Positions 9,567 to 19,140 of a stretch of DNA of 64,000 bases are shown here, piece by piece; the first letter of the stretch is position 1, and every line of letters begins with the position of its first letter. The stretch covers positions 1-64,000 of the forward strand of contig NZ_JAKQZA010000004.1 in NCBI RefSeq assembly GCF_023008165.1, given 5' to 3'. The DNA comes from Kordiimonas laminariae (lineage in GTDB: Bacteria > Pseudomonadota > Alphaproteobacteria > Sphingomonadales > Kordiimonadaceae). A model generated the notes under the pieces. That model searched no databases, had not been told where the DNA came from, and worked only from the letters and a program-made list of their open reading frames with translations. A program made the position numbers and the translations under genes.

Positions 9567-10898
9567 ATGGCATCCGCTGCAGAACAATTGGCGTCCAATT
9601 TGAGTTTGTCTTCCTTCGGTAAAGCCGAAGAATTGAAGAAGCGTATTTGGTTCGCCCTAGGTGCACTTATTGTGTACCGCTTGTGTACTTATATTCCATT
9701 ACCAGGCATTGACCCGGTAGCATTGAGAAACATGTTTGCAGATTTGGGAGGTAATTTCCTCGATGTAGTGAACACTTTCTCTGGTGGTGCACTTCAGCGG
9801 ATGTCTATCGTGACACTCGGGATTATTCCTTATATCTCGGCTTCCATCATCATGCAGCTGCTCACAACCATGAATTCCACGCTAGCGCAGTGGAAAAAAG
9901 AGGGTGAGCAAGGCCGCAAGAAAATTAACCAGATGACACGCTACGGTACTGTAGCTCTGACAATCGTTCAGGGCTGGGGTGTAGCAACTGGTTTGCAAGG
10001 GCAGGCAGGTGTTGTAATCGACCCAGGTTTGTTCTTCGTGTTAACAACAGTTATCACGCTTGTGGGCGGTACTATGTTCCTTATGTGGCTTGGTGAGCAG
10101 ATCACTCAGCGCGGTATTGGTAATGGTATTTCCCTTATTATTTTCGCAGGTATTGTTGCAGAGCTTCCGGGTACACTCGCTCAGGCGTTCACTCTAAGTC
10201 GCAACGGCCAGCTGGATGTTGCTGTTTTGCTTGCCATGCTTATTGGTGCAGCGGCTCTTATCTGGTTTATTGTATTCTTTGAACGCGCTCAGCGCCGTGT
10301 GGTAATTCAATACCCGAAAAGGCAGCAGGGTAACCGCGTTCACCAAGGTGACAAGAGCCACCTACCGCTTAAACTTAACGTAGCGGGTGTGATTCCTCCG
10401 ATCTTTGCTAGCTCACTTCTGTTGATGCCGCTTACAGTAGCCGGTATGTACCAGACAGGTGGCCCAGAGTGGATTACAACAGTAACAGCGCTGCTTGGCC
10501 CAGGTAAGCCAGTATATATCGCGCTGTACATCGCTCTTATCGTATTCTTCTGCTTCTTCTACACAGCTATTCAGTTTAACCCTGAAGAAACTGCAGATAA
10601 CCTGAAGAAGCATGGTGGTTTTGTGCCGGGTATTCGCCCTGGTAAGAGAACTGCTGAGTATCTGGATTATGTGCTTACTCGTCTGACTGTGATTGGCTCT
10701 GCTTATATTGCAACAGTATGTGCTATTCCTGAGTTTCTTATTGGACAGGCTAACGTTCCATTCTACTTAGGTGGTACAAGCTTGCTCATCGTTGTGAATG
10801 TGACTATGGATACTGTATCTCAGATTCAGTCACACCTGATGGCACAGCAATATGAGAGTCTCTTGAAAAAATCGCGTCTTAAGGGAGGTCGCCGGTGA
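9567..10898 (+). CDS. secY: Protein translocase subunit SecY
   Basis: SecY is the channel-forming subunit of the SecYEG translocon in the inner membrane. The 443 residues give ten predicted membrane segments. Conserved blocks include YIPLPGID near the first helix, FSGGALQRMSIVTLGIIPYI, the plug and lateral-gate regions, and the cytosolic loop PEETADNLKKHGGFVPGIRP. GGGGCTGGAG precedes the ATG. The stop codon overlaps the GTG start of adk by three bases, the standard secY-adk arrangement in this class. Confidence 0.99.
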   Translation: MASAAEQLASNLSLSSFGKAEELKKRIWFALGALIVYRLCTYIPLPGIDPVALRNMFADLGGNFLDVVNTFSGGALQRMSIVTLGIIPYISASIIMQLLTTMNSTLAQWKKEGEQGRKKINQMTRYGTVALTIVQGWGVATGLQGQAGVVIDPGLFFVLTTVITLVGGTMFLMWLGEQITQRGIGNGISLIIFAGIVAELPGTLAQAFTLSRNGQLDVAVLLAMLIGAAALIWFIVFFERAQRRVVIQYPKRQQGNRVHQGDKSHLPLKLNVAGVIPPIFASSLLLMPLTVAGMYQTGGPEWITTVTALLGPGKPVYIALYIALIVFFCFFYTAIQFNPEETADNLKKHGGFVPGIRPGKRTAEYLDYVLTRLTVIGSAYIATVCAIPEFLIGQANVPFYLGGTSLLIVVNVTMDTVSQIQSHLMAQQYESLLKKSRLKGGRR

Positions 10899-11542
10899 TA
10901 ATTATTCTGTTTGGTCCTCCGGGCGCAGGTAAAGGTACACAGGCACAACGTATCGAGAAGGCACAAGGCCTAGTTCAACTATCTACTGGTGATATGCTGC
11001 GCGCAGCAGTAGCAGCCGGTACTGAGATGGGCAAAGCCGCAAAAGCTAAAATGGACGCAGGTCAATTGGTTTCAGACGAAATCGTAATCGGTATTATCCG
11101 CGACCGCATTCAAGAAGCAGATTGTAAAAATGGTTTCATCCTTGATGGTTTCCCGCGCACAGTAGCGCAAGCGGAGGCTTTGGATGAAATGCTTACAGCG
11201 CAGAGCTTGAAGCTGGATGCTGTTGTTGAAATGAAAGTAGACGACGAAGCGCTGGTTGACAGAATCGCAGGCCGCTATACATGCGCCGGCTGTAACGAAG
11301 GATATCACGATACAAACCTGAAGCCGAAGGTTGAAGGTGTGTGTGATCAGTGTGGATCTACAGAGTTCAAGCGTCGTCCAGATGATAACGCAGAGACAGT
11401 AGGGAAGCGTCTGAAAGAATATTACGCACAGACGGCGCCGGTATTGCCGTACTATGCGGAAAAAGGAATTTTGCAGCAAGTTAATGGCATGGCTGCCATT
11501 GATGAGGTAACTGCAGAAATTGCTGCGGTTTTGGCCGCATAA
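10895..11542 (+). CDS. adk: Adenylate kinase
   Basis: The enzyme interconverts ATP + AMP with two ADP in the cytosol. The P-loop GPPGAGKGT is at residues 7-15, and the LID region contains four cysteines (C130, C133, C150, C153), so this is the zinc-binding long form. DGFPRT follows the AMP-binding part. It has 215 residues. The start is GTG at 10895, overlapping the secY stop, with AAGGGAGG ideally placed. It closes the spc part; a fresh promoter lies between it and rpsM. Confidence 0.98.
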   Translation: MIIILFGPPGAGKGTQAQRIEKAQGLVQLSTGDMLRAAVAAGTEMGKAAKAKMDAGQLVSDEIVIGIIRDRIQEADCKNGFILDGFPRTVAQAEALDEMLTAQSLKLDAVVEMKVDDEALVDRIAGRYTCAGCNEGYHDTNLKPKVEGVCDQCGSTEFKRRPDDNAETVGKRLKEYYAQTAPVLPYYAEKGILQQVNGMAAIDEVTAEIAAVLAA

Positions 11543-11561
11543 AAAAACTGTCATAAGGCGG

Positions 11562-11589
11562 TTGACGAATTGGGGTTTATTCATATAAT
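11562..11589 (+). promoter_or_regulatory. Sigma-70 type promoter for rpsM (alpha operon)
   Basis: TTGACG at 11562-11567 and a perfect TATAAT at 11584-11589 are separated by 16 bases. It lies in the 115-base gap between adk and rpsM, and transcription would start near 11596, giving a leader of about 60 bases. It is the best-matching promoter I found in the ribosomal region. Confidence 0.8.
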
Positions 11590-11657
11590 CCCCGGCTTCA
11601 ACGCGTCTTGTGGCGAATTGTCGTATGACGTGAATAATTTGATTAGGAGATATGGTC

Positions 11658-12026
11658 GTGGCGCGTATTGCTGGCGTTAACATTCCGACCAATAAGCGTG
11701 TAGAAATCGCTTTGACATACATTCACGGTATTGGCTCTACAACAGCCAAGGGAATCTGCGAAACGCTGAATTTCCCACGTGAACGTCGGGTAAACGAACT
11801 AACAGATGCTGAAGTAATTCAGATCCGTGAAATGATTGACCGTGAACACACAGTTGAGGGTGACCTTCGCCGTGAAGTAGCGATGAACATTAAGCGTTTG
11901 ATGGACCTCAAAACATACCGTGGTCTTCGTCACCGTAATAAACTGCCTGTACGTGGTCAGCGTACATCGACAAATGCTCGTACTCGTAAGGGTAAAGCAG
12001 TTGCGATTGCAGGTAAGAAGAAATAA
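11658..12026 (+). CDS. rpsM: 30S ribosomal protein S13 (uS13)
   Basis: S13 contacts the P-site tRNA and bridges to the 50S subunit. The helix-two-turn-helix body and the basic tail [20 protein letters not shown] are seen. An in-frame ATG lies at 11652, but the GTG at 11658 gives the canonical [10 protein letters not shown] start and the standard length of 122 residues, and AGGAG (11645-11649) is eight bases before it against only two for the ATG. It is the first gene of the alpha operon. Confidence 0.96.
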   Translation: MARIAGVNIPTNKRVEIALTYIHGIGSTTAKGICETLNFPRERRVNELTDAEVIQIREMIDREHTVEGDLRREVAMNIKRLMDLKTYRGLRHRNKLPVRGQRTSTNARTRKGKAVAIAGKKK

Positions 12027-12072
12027 TTAGGAACAAGCTGTTTAGGGCTTCCGTAAATAAAGGTCTGATGAG

Positions 12073-12462
12073 ATGGCAAAAGATGCTGGACGTGTTAAGC
12101 GTCGTGAGAAGAAAAACATCGCGAATGGTGTTGCTCACGTAAACGCTTCATTCAACAACACAATGATTACTATCACAGATGTACAGGGCAATGGTATTTC
12201 CTGGTCGTCTGCTGGTATGATGGGTTTCCGTGGCTCCCGTAAGTCTACTCCATATGCTGCACAGGTTGCTGCTGAGGACGCAGGTAAAAAAGCACTAGAG
12301 CACGGTATGAAAAACCTCGAAGTGGAAGTAAAAGGCCCAGGCGCTGGTCGCGAGTCCGCTCTGCGCGCGCTTCAAGCTATTGGATTTACAATTACATCAA
12401 TTCGTGATGTAACTCCAATTCCACACAATGGTTGTCGTCCACCAAAACGTCGTCGCGTATAA
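12073..12462 (+). CDS. rpsK: 30S ribosomal protein S11 (uS11)
   Basis: S11 lies on the platform near the E site and the anti-Shine-Dalgarno helix. The 129 residues contain [20 protein letters not shown] and the terminal [14 protein letters not shown], both hallmarks. The gap after rpsM is 46 bases, and no rpmJ or rpsD lies in the cluster, as usual in alphaproteobacteria. rpoA follows after 96 bases. Confidence 0.98.
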   Translation: MAKDAGRVKRREKKNIANGVAHVNASFNNTMITITDVQGNGISWSSAGMMGFRGSRKSTPYAAQVAAEDAGKKALEHGMKNLEVEVKGPGAGRESALRALQAIGFTITSIRDVTPIPHNGCRPPKRRRV

Positions 12463-12558
12463 CGCGGCGACCGTACTGGTTGTTACTTGTAGAGTATTGG
12501 CGCGATCCTTTGGCGCTAAATTATTGTTTAAAGCGTCATTAAGAATGAGGGTTACAAC

Positions 12559-13575
12559 GTGATCCAGAAAAACTGGCAAGAGCTAATTAAACCAAATGGC
12601 CTGACTATTACTCCAGGTGCTGATCCACTTCGTAAAGCTAAGCTCGTAGTAGAGCCGCTTGAGCGTGGTTACGGCATGACACTGGGTAACGGTCTACGTC
12701 GTGTTCTGCTTTCTTCCCTACAAGGTGGTGCTGTAACAAGCATTCACATTGAGGGTGTTCTGCACGAGTTTTCTTCTGTACCTGGTGTACGTGAAGACGT
12801 GACAGACATGGTTCTAAACATCAAACAGCTTCCTGTTCGCGTAACAAGCGACGGCACTAAGCGTCTGAGCCTAACAGCTTCAGGCCCTGGTGAAGTTAAA
12901 GCTTCTGCTATCCAAGAAGTTGCTGATGTTGAAATTCTTGATAAGGACCTTGTTCTTTGTCACCTTGATGAAGGTGCGACACTGAACATGGAACTGACTG
13001 TAGCTTCAGGTAAAGGCTATGTAGCAGCTGAGCGTAACCGCCCAGAAGATGCTCCAATCGGTCTTATCCCTGTAGATGCACTCTACAGCCCTGTTAAGAA
13101 AGTAAGCTACAAAGTTGAAGCTACTCGTGAAGGTCAGGTTCTTGACTACGACAAGCTTACAATGGAAATCGAAACCGACGGTACAGTAACTCCTGAAGAT
13201 GCAGTAGCTTTCGCTGCTCGCATTCTTCAAGATCAGCTTTCTGTATTCGTGAACTTCGATGAGCCAGAAGAAGCTGCTAAGCCTGAAGAAGATGAAGAGC
13301 CAGCGTTCAACCGCCAGCTTCTTCGTAAGGTTGACGAGCTTGAGCTTTCTGTTCGTTCTGCAAACTGCCTGAAAAACGATAACATCGTTTACATTGGTGA
13401 CCTTGTGCAGAAAACAGAAGCTGAAATGCTTCGTACGCCGAACTTCGGTCGTAAGTCACTTAACGAGATTAAAGAAGTTCTTTCTTCCATGGGCTTACGC
13501 CTTGGTATGGAACTTCCAGCTTGGCCACCAGAGAATATCGAAGAGTTGGCTAAGAAACTCGAGCAAGATTACTAA
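12559..13575 (+). CDS. rpoA: RNA polymerase alpha subunit
   Basis: The alpha subunit dimerises to start assembly of RNA polymerase, and its C-terminal domain contacts UP elements and activators. The N-terminal domain includes [20 protein letters not shown]; an acidic linker ([12 protein letters not shown]) joins it to the C-terminal domain with [20 protein letters not shown]. It has 338 residues, normal. The start codon is GTG at 12559, which gives the typical [12 protein letters not shown]. Two terminator-like hairpins follow before rplQ. Confidence 0.98.
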   Translation: MIQKNWQELIKPNGLTITPGADPLRKAKLVVEPLERGYGMTLGNGLRRVLLSSLQGGAVTSIHIEGVLHEFSSVPGVREDVTDMVLNIKQLPVRVTSDGTKRLSLTASGPGEVKASAIQEVADVEILDKDLVLCHLDEGATLNMELTVASGKGYVAAERNRPEDAPIGLIPVDALYSPVKKVSYKVEATREGQVLDYDKLTMEIETDGTVTPEDAVAFAARILQDQLSVFVNFDEPEEAAKPEEDEEPAFNRQLLRKVDELELSVRSANCLKNDNIVYIGDLVQKTEAEMLRTPNFGRKSLNEIKEVLSSMGLRLGMELPAWPPENIEELAKKLEQDY

Positions 13576-13587
13576 GGTTATCATGAG

Positions 13588-13608
13588 CGGTTCCACGGAG
13601 CCGTTTTT
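13588..13608 (+). terminator. Terminator-like hairpin 1 after rpoA
   Basis: CGGTTC (13588-13593) pairs with GAGCCG (13598-13603) with one G-U pair and a CACG loop, then five T. It lies 13 bases after the rpoA stop. Confidence 0.55.
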
Positions 13609-13630
13609 GTACCTTACTAAGCCGGATGAA

Positions 13631-13655
13631 AGCGTGGTGAATTCACCTCGCTTTT
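13631..13655 (+). terminator. Terminator-like hairpin 2 between rpoA and rplQ
   Basis: AGCG-T-GGTG (13631-13639) pairs with CACC-T-CGCT (13644-13652) around an AATT loop, with one T-T mismatch, followed by TTTTG. Together with the hairpin at 13588 it suggests reduced read-through into rplQ or an rplQ-specific control. Confidence 0.5.
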
Positions 13656-13750
13656 GTTCAATTTAAAACCTCCCCGAATTTGTTAGGGGACACCTACCGG
13701 TACTACACGGAAATTCGTGCAAGGCCGGATAGGCAAACGGAGTAAGAAAT

Positions 13751-14209
13751 ATGCGCCATAATAAATCAGGCCGTAAGCTGAATAGAACTGCTAGCCACCG
13801 TAAGGCTATGTTCCAAAACCTTGCACAGGCTCTTCTTAAGCACGAGCAGATTGTAACAACTCTGCCAAAAGCTAAAGACCTTGCACCAATCGTTGAGAAG
13901 TACATCACTCTTGGTAAAAAAGGTGGCCTTGCTAACCGTCGTCTTGCTGTTGCACGCCTGCAAAACGAAGAGCTAGTTGGCAAAGTATTCGCTGAGCTTG
14001 CTGAGCGCTACAAAGATCGCACAGGTGGTTACACTCGCGTTCTTAAAGCTGGTTACCGTCACGGTGATAACGCGCCAATGGCTGTTATTGAGCTAGTTGA
14101 CCGTAACGAAGACGCTAAAGGCCAAGACAGCCACAAATTTGGTAGCATTGAAGCAGATCTTTCTGCGAAAGCTAACAAAGGCGTGCCAGTTGAAGCTGAC
14201 GCTGAATAA
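13751..14209 (+). CDS. rplQ: 50S ribosomal protein L17 (bL17)
   Basis: L17 binds near the tunnel exit of the 50S subunit. The N-terminus [20 protein letters not shown] is diagnostic, and the body ends with [20 protein letters not shown]. At 152 residues it is longer than the 127-residue E. coli protein through a C-terminal extension seen in other alphaproteobacteria. An ACGGAGTAAG precedes the ATG. It is the last gene of the ribosomal cluster; a strong terminator follows. Confidence 0.97.
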   Translation: MRHNKSGRKLNRTASHRKAMFQNLAQALLKHEQIVTTLPKAKDLAPIVEKYITLGKKGGLANRRLAVARLQNEELVGKVFAELAERYKDRTGGYTRVLKAGYRHGDNAPMAVIELVDRNEDAKGQDSHKFGSIEADLSAKANKGVPVEADAE

Positions 14210-14233
14210 TTTTTTCCATATTTTTGGAAACGG

Positions 14234-14264
14234 AAAAGGGCGGTCTTTTGATCGCCCTTTTTTT
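14234..14264 (+). terminator. Rho-independent terminator after rplQ
   Basis: A 12-bp stem (14234-14245 with 14250-14261, one G-U pair, GC-rich core GGGCGGTC/GATCGCCC) with a TTTT loop runs into seven or more T. It ends the ribosomal transcription unit and also lies just beyond the stop of the convergent gene on the minus strand. Confidence 0.92.
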
Positions 14265-14265
14265 G

Positions 14266-15048
14266 TTACTGTTCTATTGGTAAGCCCAAGCGCACTTTAT
14301 ACCGCCGGATTTTCCCGAAGGTTTCTTCCATTTTAAGTGTCTGTCTGGTTTCTTTATCAATCCAGAATTTCGCTACACCTCTACCGCCATAATCAATTTC
14401 CAGAATCCATGCCGGAAGTGGATTACCGTTCATGCCCTTTAAGGTTTCCTCACCTGTTACAGAATAAATATATTCCTGTGGCGGGGTCTTGGATCCTGGG
14501 TGATAGAAATTCATGTGGAAGTTCTTCCCAGCTTCAAGCGGTAAGAGACCAAACGTTTCCATATCCAGTTCCCAGTTCAGGGTTTCTGGCTTGCTTTCTA
14601 TGCTAAAAGAAGCCTGGGTATTGCCTGTTATATTGGTGTCACCTTTCGTGAGATTAGGCTCAAACGTGAAGGCTGATACTGCTTGGTCTGCACCGTGAAT
14701 TGTTTTGTGAAAAACCGGGCTGAAATCCTTCACGCGGTTCAGTGAATATATCACACGGTTGGACCGATCCTGTGTGGAATGCCAGTCCTGCCTTATTTCA
14801 ACAAGTGTTTCCCCGTCTTTTTCAATAATATTTGTTGTGCGGTTCCAAAGCTCCATCCCCAGTATTTTGCCAGTGGATGTGTCTCGCATATAAACCAGAT
14901 ATTGATTAGTTCCGGTGCGATAGTTTTCAGCTTTCAGATTTTGAAACTGAAAGGTTTCTTTCTTTGTTGCGGATGCAGCAGAAAAAGAAAGTGAGCTTGC
15001 TAGCATTATGGATAGCGTTGCTGTTGTAATCGTTTGTTTTAAAGACAT
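14266..15048 (-). CDS. Secreted protein of unknown function, DUF3108-like
   Basis: The 260-residue product starts with a clear Sec signal peptide (MSLKQTITTATLSIMLASSL, cleavage probably after ASA near residue 27). The rest is predicted beta-rich and soluble, with no cysteines or membrane segments. The C-terminal part (GRGVAKFWIDKETRQTLKME) resembles the end of DUF3108-type periplasmic proteins, but the match is by eye and weak. It is convergent with rplQ and divergent from the protease gene at 15303, and interrupts the expected rplQ-htrA order. AAGGGGGAATT before the ATG is a good ribosome binding site. Confidence 0.75.
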   Translation of the reverse strand: MSLKQTITTATLSIMLASSLSFSAASATKKETFQFQNLKAENYRTGTNQYLVYMRDTSTGKILGMELWNRTTNIIEKDGETLVEIRQDWHSTQDRSNRVIYSLNRVKDFSPVFHKTIHGADQAVSAFTFEPNLTKGDTNITGNTQASFSIESKPETLNWELDMETFGLLPLEAGKNFHMNFYHPGSKTPPQEYIYSVTGEETLKGMNGNPLPAWILEIDYGGRGVAKFWIDKETRQTLKMEETFGKIRRYKVRLGLPIEQ

Positions 15049-15302
15049 TAATTCCCCCTTGGTTTGTAGTAATGGACTTTACGTGGCGCAATAATGTGCA
15101 TATTCGAAGCTTTTGCGTCAGCGTGTTCAGTTCGTGCGATTAATTGAGGTCACAGTGGCACCACAATTGATGCATAATGATGTTTGAAATAGCTAATTGG
15201 GCCTTTGCAAAGGAAAGCCATTGTCATTGCAAGGCTATCTGGCTTAGAAAATAGGTTCGGTCTTTTAGAAGGCTTATGACTAGTTTGGAGAGTGAGAATT
15301 TC

Positions 15303-16760
15303 ATGAGACGTTTAAGCAGGAAAATTTTCTTGTGTGGTGCCTTGGTTGCTTCTGCATTTGCTGGTGCTTCAGCACAATATGAAAATGCGGACCGGCAGGT
15401 GCCGTCTTCAAACGCACAGGTGCAGCTTTCATATGCACCTATCGTGAAGGATACAGCCCCAGCTGTAGTGAATATTTATACAACGAAAGTGGTGCGGGCC
15501 AGACGATCAGCAATGTTTGATGATCCGCTCTTTAAGCGCTTCTTCGGTGATCAATTCAGTTTTGGTGGTAGTCCTAAAGACAGAATTCAGGGGTCACTTG
15601 GTTCAGGGGTTATTGTACGCCCCAACGGTGTGATTGTTACGAACCACCATGTGATCGAAGGTGCAGATGAAATTCGCGTAGTACTTTCTGATAGGCGAGA
15701 GTTTGCAGCTGATGTTGTTTTGGCTGATCCGAAAACAGACTTAGCGATCCTGCAAATTAATGCCCGCGAAGAACGTTTGCCGACACTAACGCTAGCAGAT
15801 TCTGATAATGTACTGGTTGGTGACCTTGTCCTTGCTATTGGTAATCCTTTTGGTGTGGGGCAAACCGTAACCAGCGGTATTGTTTCTGCAACAGCACGTA
15901 CTCAACAAGGTATCTCTGATTTTGGTTTCTTTATTCAAACAGATGCTGCGGTAAACCCGGGTAACTCTGGCGGTGCGCTTGTTGGGATGCAGGGCCAGTT
16001 GCTTGGCATCAATACAGCGATTTACAGCCGTACAGGTGCGTCAAATGGCATTGGTTTTGCCGTACCTGCCAATATGGTGAACTCAGTGCTTCGCGCGGCT
16101 TTAAACGAAGGACAGCTTGCACGTCCGTGGCTCGGTATTCGCGGGCAGAGTGTAACTAATGAGTTAGCGTCAGGCCTTGGCCTTGATCGCGCAGGTGGTG
16201 TTTTGGTTGATGAAGTATATCCGGGTAGCCCTGCAGCACTCGCTGATGTTCAGATTGGTGATGTGATCATGGCTGTAGACGGTAAAGAGGTTATTGATGA
16301 GCCTGGGCTTAACTTCCGTGTTGCAACAATGGAAAATGGTGCTGATGTGCCTCTAGCCGTACTCTCCGAAGGTTTTATTCAGGAAAAAACACTTACACTC
16401 TCACTGCCGCCTGAGCCAGTAGAGCGCAATCTTACTAAACTGGATGGGCGTCATCCGTTCCAAGGGGTGACTGTGGCTAACCTTTCTCCACGCTTTAATG
16501 AGGAAATTCAGGTTGATCCATTCCTTGAAGGTGTGGTGGTGCTTAGGGTTGAGCGCAGAACAGCAGCTGGCCGTTACCAGTTCGTAGCACCTGGCGATAT
16601 TATTCTCGGTGTAAACGGCAATACGGTTGAACGTGTTGAAGACCTTGCATCACTGGATGAAAATGCGGAGCGTTTTGTCTATCAAGTTCAGCGCCGCGGC
16701 CGCGTACGTGAATGTGTGATCGTACCAAACCGCTCCTACCGCTGTCGTGATATTCGGTAA
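15303..16760 (+). CDS. degP: Periplasmic serine endoprotease of the HtrA/DegP family
   Basis: Do-type proteases degrade misfolded periplasmic proteins. The protein has a signal peptide (MRRLSRKIFLCGALVASAFA), a trypsin-like domain with the triad His (in VTNHHVIEG, about residue 116), Asp (DPKTDLAIL, about 146) and Ser (NPGNSGGALVG, about 222), then two PDZ-like domains, the first starting near PWLGIRGQSV. The start at 15303 is chosen because it puts the basic n-region of the signal peptide at the N-terminus; an in-frame ATG at 15276 would add nine residues. rarA follows within six bases. DegP and DegQ cannot be separated by sequence alone. Confidence 0.94.
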   Translation: MRRLSRKIFLCGALVASAFAGASAQYENADRQVPSSNAQVQLSYAPIVKDTAPAVVNIYTTKVVRARRSAMFDDPLFKRFFGDQFSFGGSPKDRIQGSLGSGVIVRPNGVIVTNHHVIEGADEIRVVLSDRREFAADVVLADPKTDLAILQINAREERLPTLTLADSDNVLVGDLVLAIGNPFGVGQTVTSGIVSATARTQQGISDFGFFIQTDAAVNPGNSGGALVGMQGQLLGINTAIYSRTGASNGIGFAVPANMVNSVLRAALNEGQLARPWLGIRGQSVTNELASGLGLDRAGGVLVDEVYPGSPAALADVQIGDVIMAVDGKEVIDEPGLNFRVATMENGADVPLAVLSEGFIQEKTLTLSLPPEPVERNLTKLDGRHPFQGVTVANLSPRFNEEIQVDPFLEGVVVLRVERRTAAGRYQFVAPGDIILGVNGNTVERVEDLASLDENAERFVYQVQRRGRVRECVIVPNRSYRCRDIR

Positions 16761-16765
16761 AGTTG

Positions 16766-18094
16766 GTGAGTGATCTTTTTGAACAACCAAACGTAATGGA
16801 CGCTGCCTCAGGGCCGCGTCCTCTTGCTGATAGGCTCAGGCCAAAAGATATCTCTGAAGTCGTCGGGCAGGAACATTTGCTGGGCGAGGGCGGTTCTCTT
16901 GCACGGATGGTGGCAAGTGGACGTATCAGCTCGCTCATTTTGTGGGGACCTCCGGGAACTGGGAAAACAACGATTGCCCGACTGCTAGCTAATCATGCTG
17001 AGCTGGCTTTTGAACAGATATCAGCCATTTTTTCTGGGGTTGCTGATCTCAAGAAGGTTTTTGAAGCAGCAAAGATGCGCCGTATGTCAGGGCGTGGAAC
17101 GCTTCTGTTTGTGGATGAAATCCACCGATTTAATCGGTCGCAGCAAGACGGTTTCCTCCCATATGTGGAAGACGGCACCATTACATTGATTGGCGCTACC
17201 ACTGAAAATCCATCCTTTGAGATAAACAGTGCACTTCTTTCCCGAATGCAGGTGTTGGTGCTTAACAGGCATGATGACAGCATGCTGGAAGAGTTGCTCT
17301 CACGTGCGGAAGATGAAGTGGGCAAACTACTGCCTGTTGATGAACAAGCCCGAGAAAGCCTTAAAGCGATGGCTGATGGGGATGGTCGGTTTCTGCTGAA
17401 CTGTGTTGAAACTGTTTTTGATTTGGCCGGGGAGGATGTTCTTTCAACAGAGGATATTGGCAGGCTTCTTCAGAAACGTGCACCATCTTATGATAAAGAT
17501 CGTGACGGCCACTATAACCTTATATCAGCATTCCATAAATCCATGCGTGGTTCGGATGTAGATGGTGCGCTTTACTGGATGGCTCGCATGCTGACAGCGG
17601 GAGAAGACCCGCTTTATATCATTCGCCGCCTAGTACGTATCGCCAGCGAAGATATTGGTATGGCAGACCCTGAAGCTATCCATCAAGCATTGGCCGCGAA
17701 AGATGCTTATGAATTTCTAGGCAGCCCGGAAGGAGAGGGGCAAATTGCACAGGCTGTCATCTATTTGGCGTCTGCTCCTAAATCTAATGCAGCATATCTG
17801 GCTGAGAAAGCTTCCAAGGCTGTGGCTAAACAAACGGGTAGTCTTATGCCGCCAGCTCATATTCTCAACGCGCCAACTAAAATGATGGCTGAGATGGGAT
17901 ATGGTGCTGGCTATATCTATGATCATGACGTGGAAGGTGGTATCTCGGGGCAGAATTTCTTCCCGGAAGATATGGAACGACAGACTTTTTACAGTCCTGT
18001 AGAGCGGGGATTTGAACGCGATATCCAAAAACGCATGACGTACTTCGCCAAGGTTCGTGAAGAACATGCCGCAAAGCTTAAGAAAAACAAATAG
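16766..18094 (+). CDS. rarA: Replication-associated recombination ATPase RarA (MgsA)
   Basis: RarA is a clamp-loader-like AAA+ ATPase acting at stalled replication forks. The 442-residue protein has the N-terminal RPKDISEVVGQEHLLG, Walker A GPPGTGKTT, Walker B FVDEIHRFN and the sensor ATTENPSFEINSALLSRMQV, followed by the tetramerisation and C-terminal helical domains (GSDVDGALYWMARML). The GTG at 16766 gives MSDLFEQP; a TTG directly before it is also possible. It lies six bases after the protease gene and its end overlaps the DUF429 gene, suggesting one transcript. Confidence 0.96.
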   Translation: MSDLFEQPNVMDAASGPRPLADRLRPKDISEVVGQEHLLGEGGSLARMVASGRISSLILWGPPGTGKTTIARLLANHAELAFEQISAIFSGVADLKKVFEAAKMRRMSGRGTLLFVDEIHRFNRSQQDGFLPYVEDGTITLIGATTENPSFEINSALLSRMQVLVLNRHDDSMLEELLSRAEDEVGKLLPVDEQARESLKAMADGDGRFLLNCVETVFDLAGEDVLSTEDIGRLLQKRAPSYDKDRDGHYNLISAFHKSMRGSDVDGALYWMARMLTAGEDPLYIIRRLVRIASEDIGMADPEAIHQALAAKDAYEFLGSPEGEGQIAQAVIYLASAPKSNAAYLAEKASKAVAKQTGSLMPPAHILNAPTKMMAEMGYGAGYIYDHDVEGGISGQNFFPEDMERQTFYSPVERGFERDIQKRMTYFAKVREEHAAKLKKNK

Positions 18095-18959
18095 TTTTAC
18101 ACATTTCATTGGCATTGATTGGTCTGGCGCAAAAGGGAAGCGCCATAAAGGAATAGCTATAGCTATCTGCGAAGCCGGAGATAGTGCTCCTGCCATTGTT
18201 GCCCCGCCATCTGGTGAAAGATACTGGAACCGCACGGAAGTTACAGACTGGATCAAGGCAGGGAGTGGTTTACCTGCTGAGGCGAAGATACTTATTGGCA
18301 TTGATGCTGCCTTTGGCGTGCCGTTTGATGATGAAAATGCGTATTTCCCTGGTAGGGAATTCCCTGAAACAGTTCCAGAACTTTGGCAAGAAATAGCGAA
18401 TTGCTGTGTAGAGGACGTTGACCTGTTTTCTGGTGCGTTCGTTGAGGAATACAGCGAATATTTTCAGCAGCATGGTGGGCGAAAAGGTAAATGTTATAGC
18501 CGTAGGATGCGCAGAACGGAAAGTATCTGTATCGAAACTGGTGCGGGGCCATGTGAAAGTGTTTTCAACCTTATAGGAGCCAGCCAGGTCGGGAAGTCTG
18601 CACTTTCTACGATGCATATGCTTCATTTGCTGCAAGAATGCTCTGACATCGCGGTATGGCCCTTTGATGAACCAAACACAGCGCGAATATGTCTTGTGGA
18701 AATCTATGCCGCTCTTTTTGCAAAGCTAGGTGGCCACAAAGGGAAAATGCGATCATCTACAGAACTTAATATAGCGCTACAGGGCTTGAATTCTAAAGCT
18801 TACCAAGGTGAATTGCCCAAGAAGATAGATGATGTCACTGATGCACTAGTAACATCTGCGGGGTTAAGAGATATCGCGAATTCAAAGCAGTATTGGCAGC
18901 CGGCTGATCTTGTTCCAAAGATAAGAAAAACCGAAGGTTGGATTTTTGGTATCAAGTAG
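18066..18959 (+). CDS. DUF429 family protein
   Basis: The roughly 297-residue product carries the DUF429 hallmark FIGIDWSGAKG near residue 16 and a second acidic motif LIGIDAAFGVPFDD near residue 76, a pattern of spaced Asp residues reminiscent of RNase H-like folds. No biochemical role is established for the family to my knowledge. The ATG at 18066 overlaps the end of rarA by 29 bases; a GTG at 18057 is an alternative. The overlap suggests coupled expression with rarA, so a link to nucleic acid metabolism is conceivable but is inference. Confidence 0.78.
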   Translation: MPQSLRKTNSFTHFIGIDWSGAKGKRHKGIAIAICEAGDSAPAIVAPPSGERYWNRTEVTDWIKAGSGLPAEAKILIGIDAAFGVPFDDENAYFPGREFPETVPELWQEIANCCVEDVDLFSGAFVEEYSEYFQQHGGRKGKCYSRRMRRTESICIETGAGPCESVFNLIGASQVGKSALSTMHMLHLLQECSDIAVWPFDEPNTARICLVEIYAALFAKLGGHKGKMRSSTELNIALQGLNSKAYQGELPKKIDDVTDALVTSAGLRDIANSKQYWQPADLVPKIRKTEGWIFGIK

Positions 18960-19140
18960 AAGTTTAACAACTAATGTTTGTATATAGCAATTGGTTTATT
19001 TGTAGATAATCGTTTTACCATTTGTTCAGTTTTTGGTTATATATTTTAAAGTGCGTACTGCCTTGGGGAAGGTAGGTAAGGGGGAATAGGGCACACAACC
19101 TTCGCGTGTGTTGGTGTGATGCTCTAGGTGAGGAAACCGT

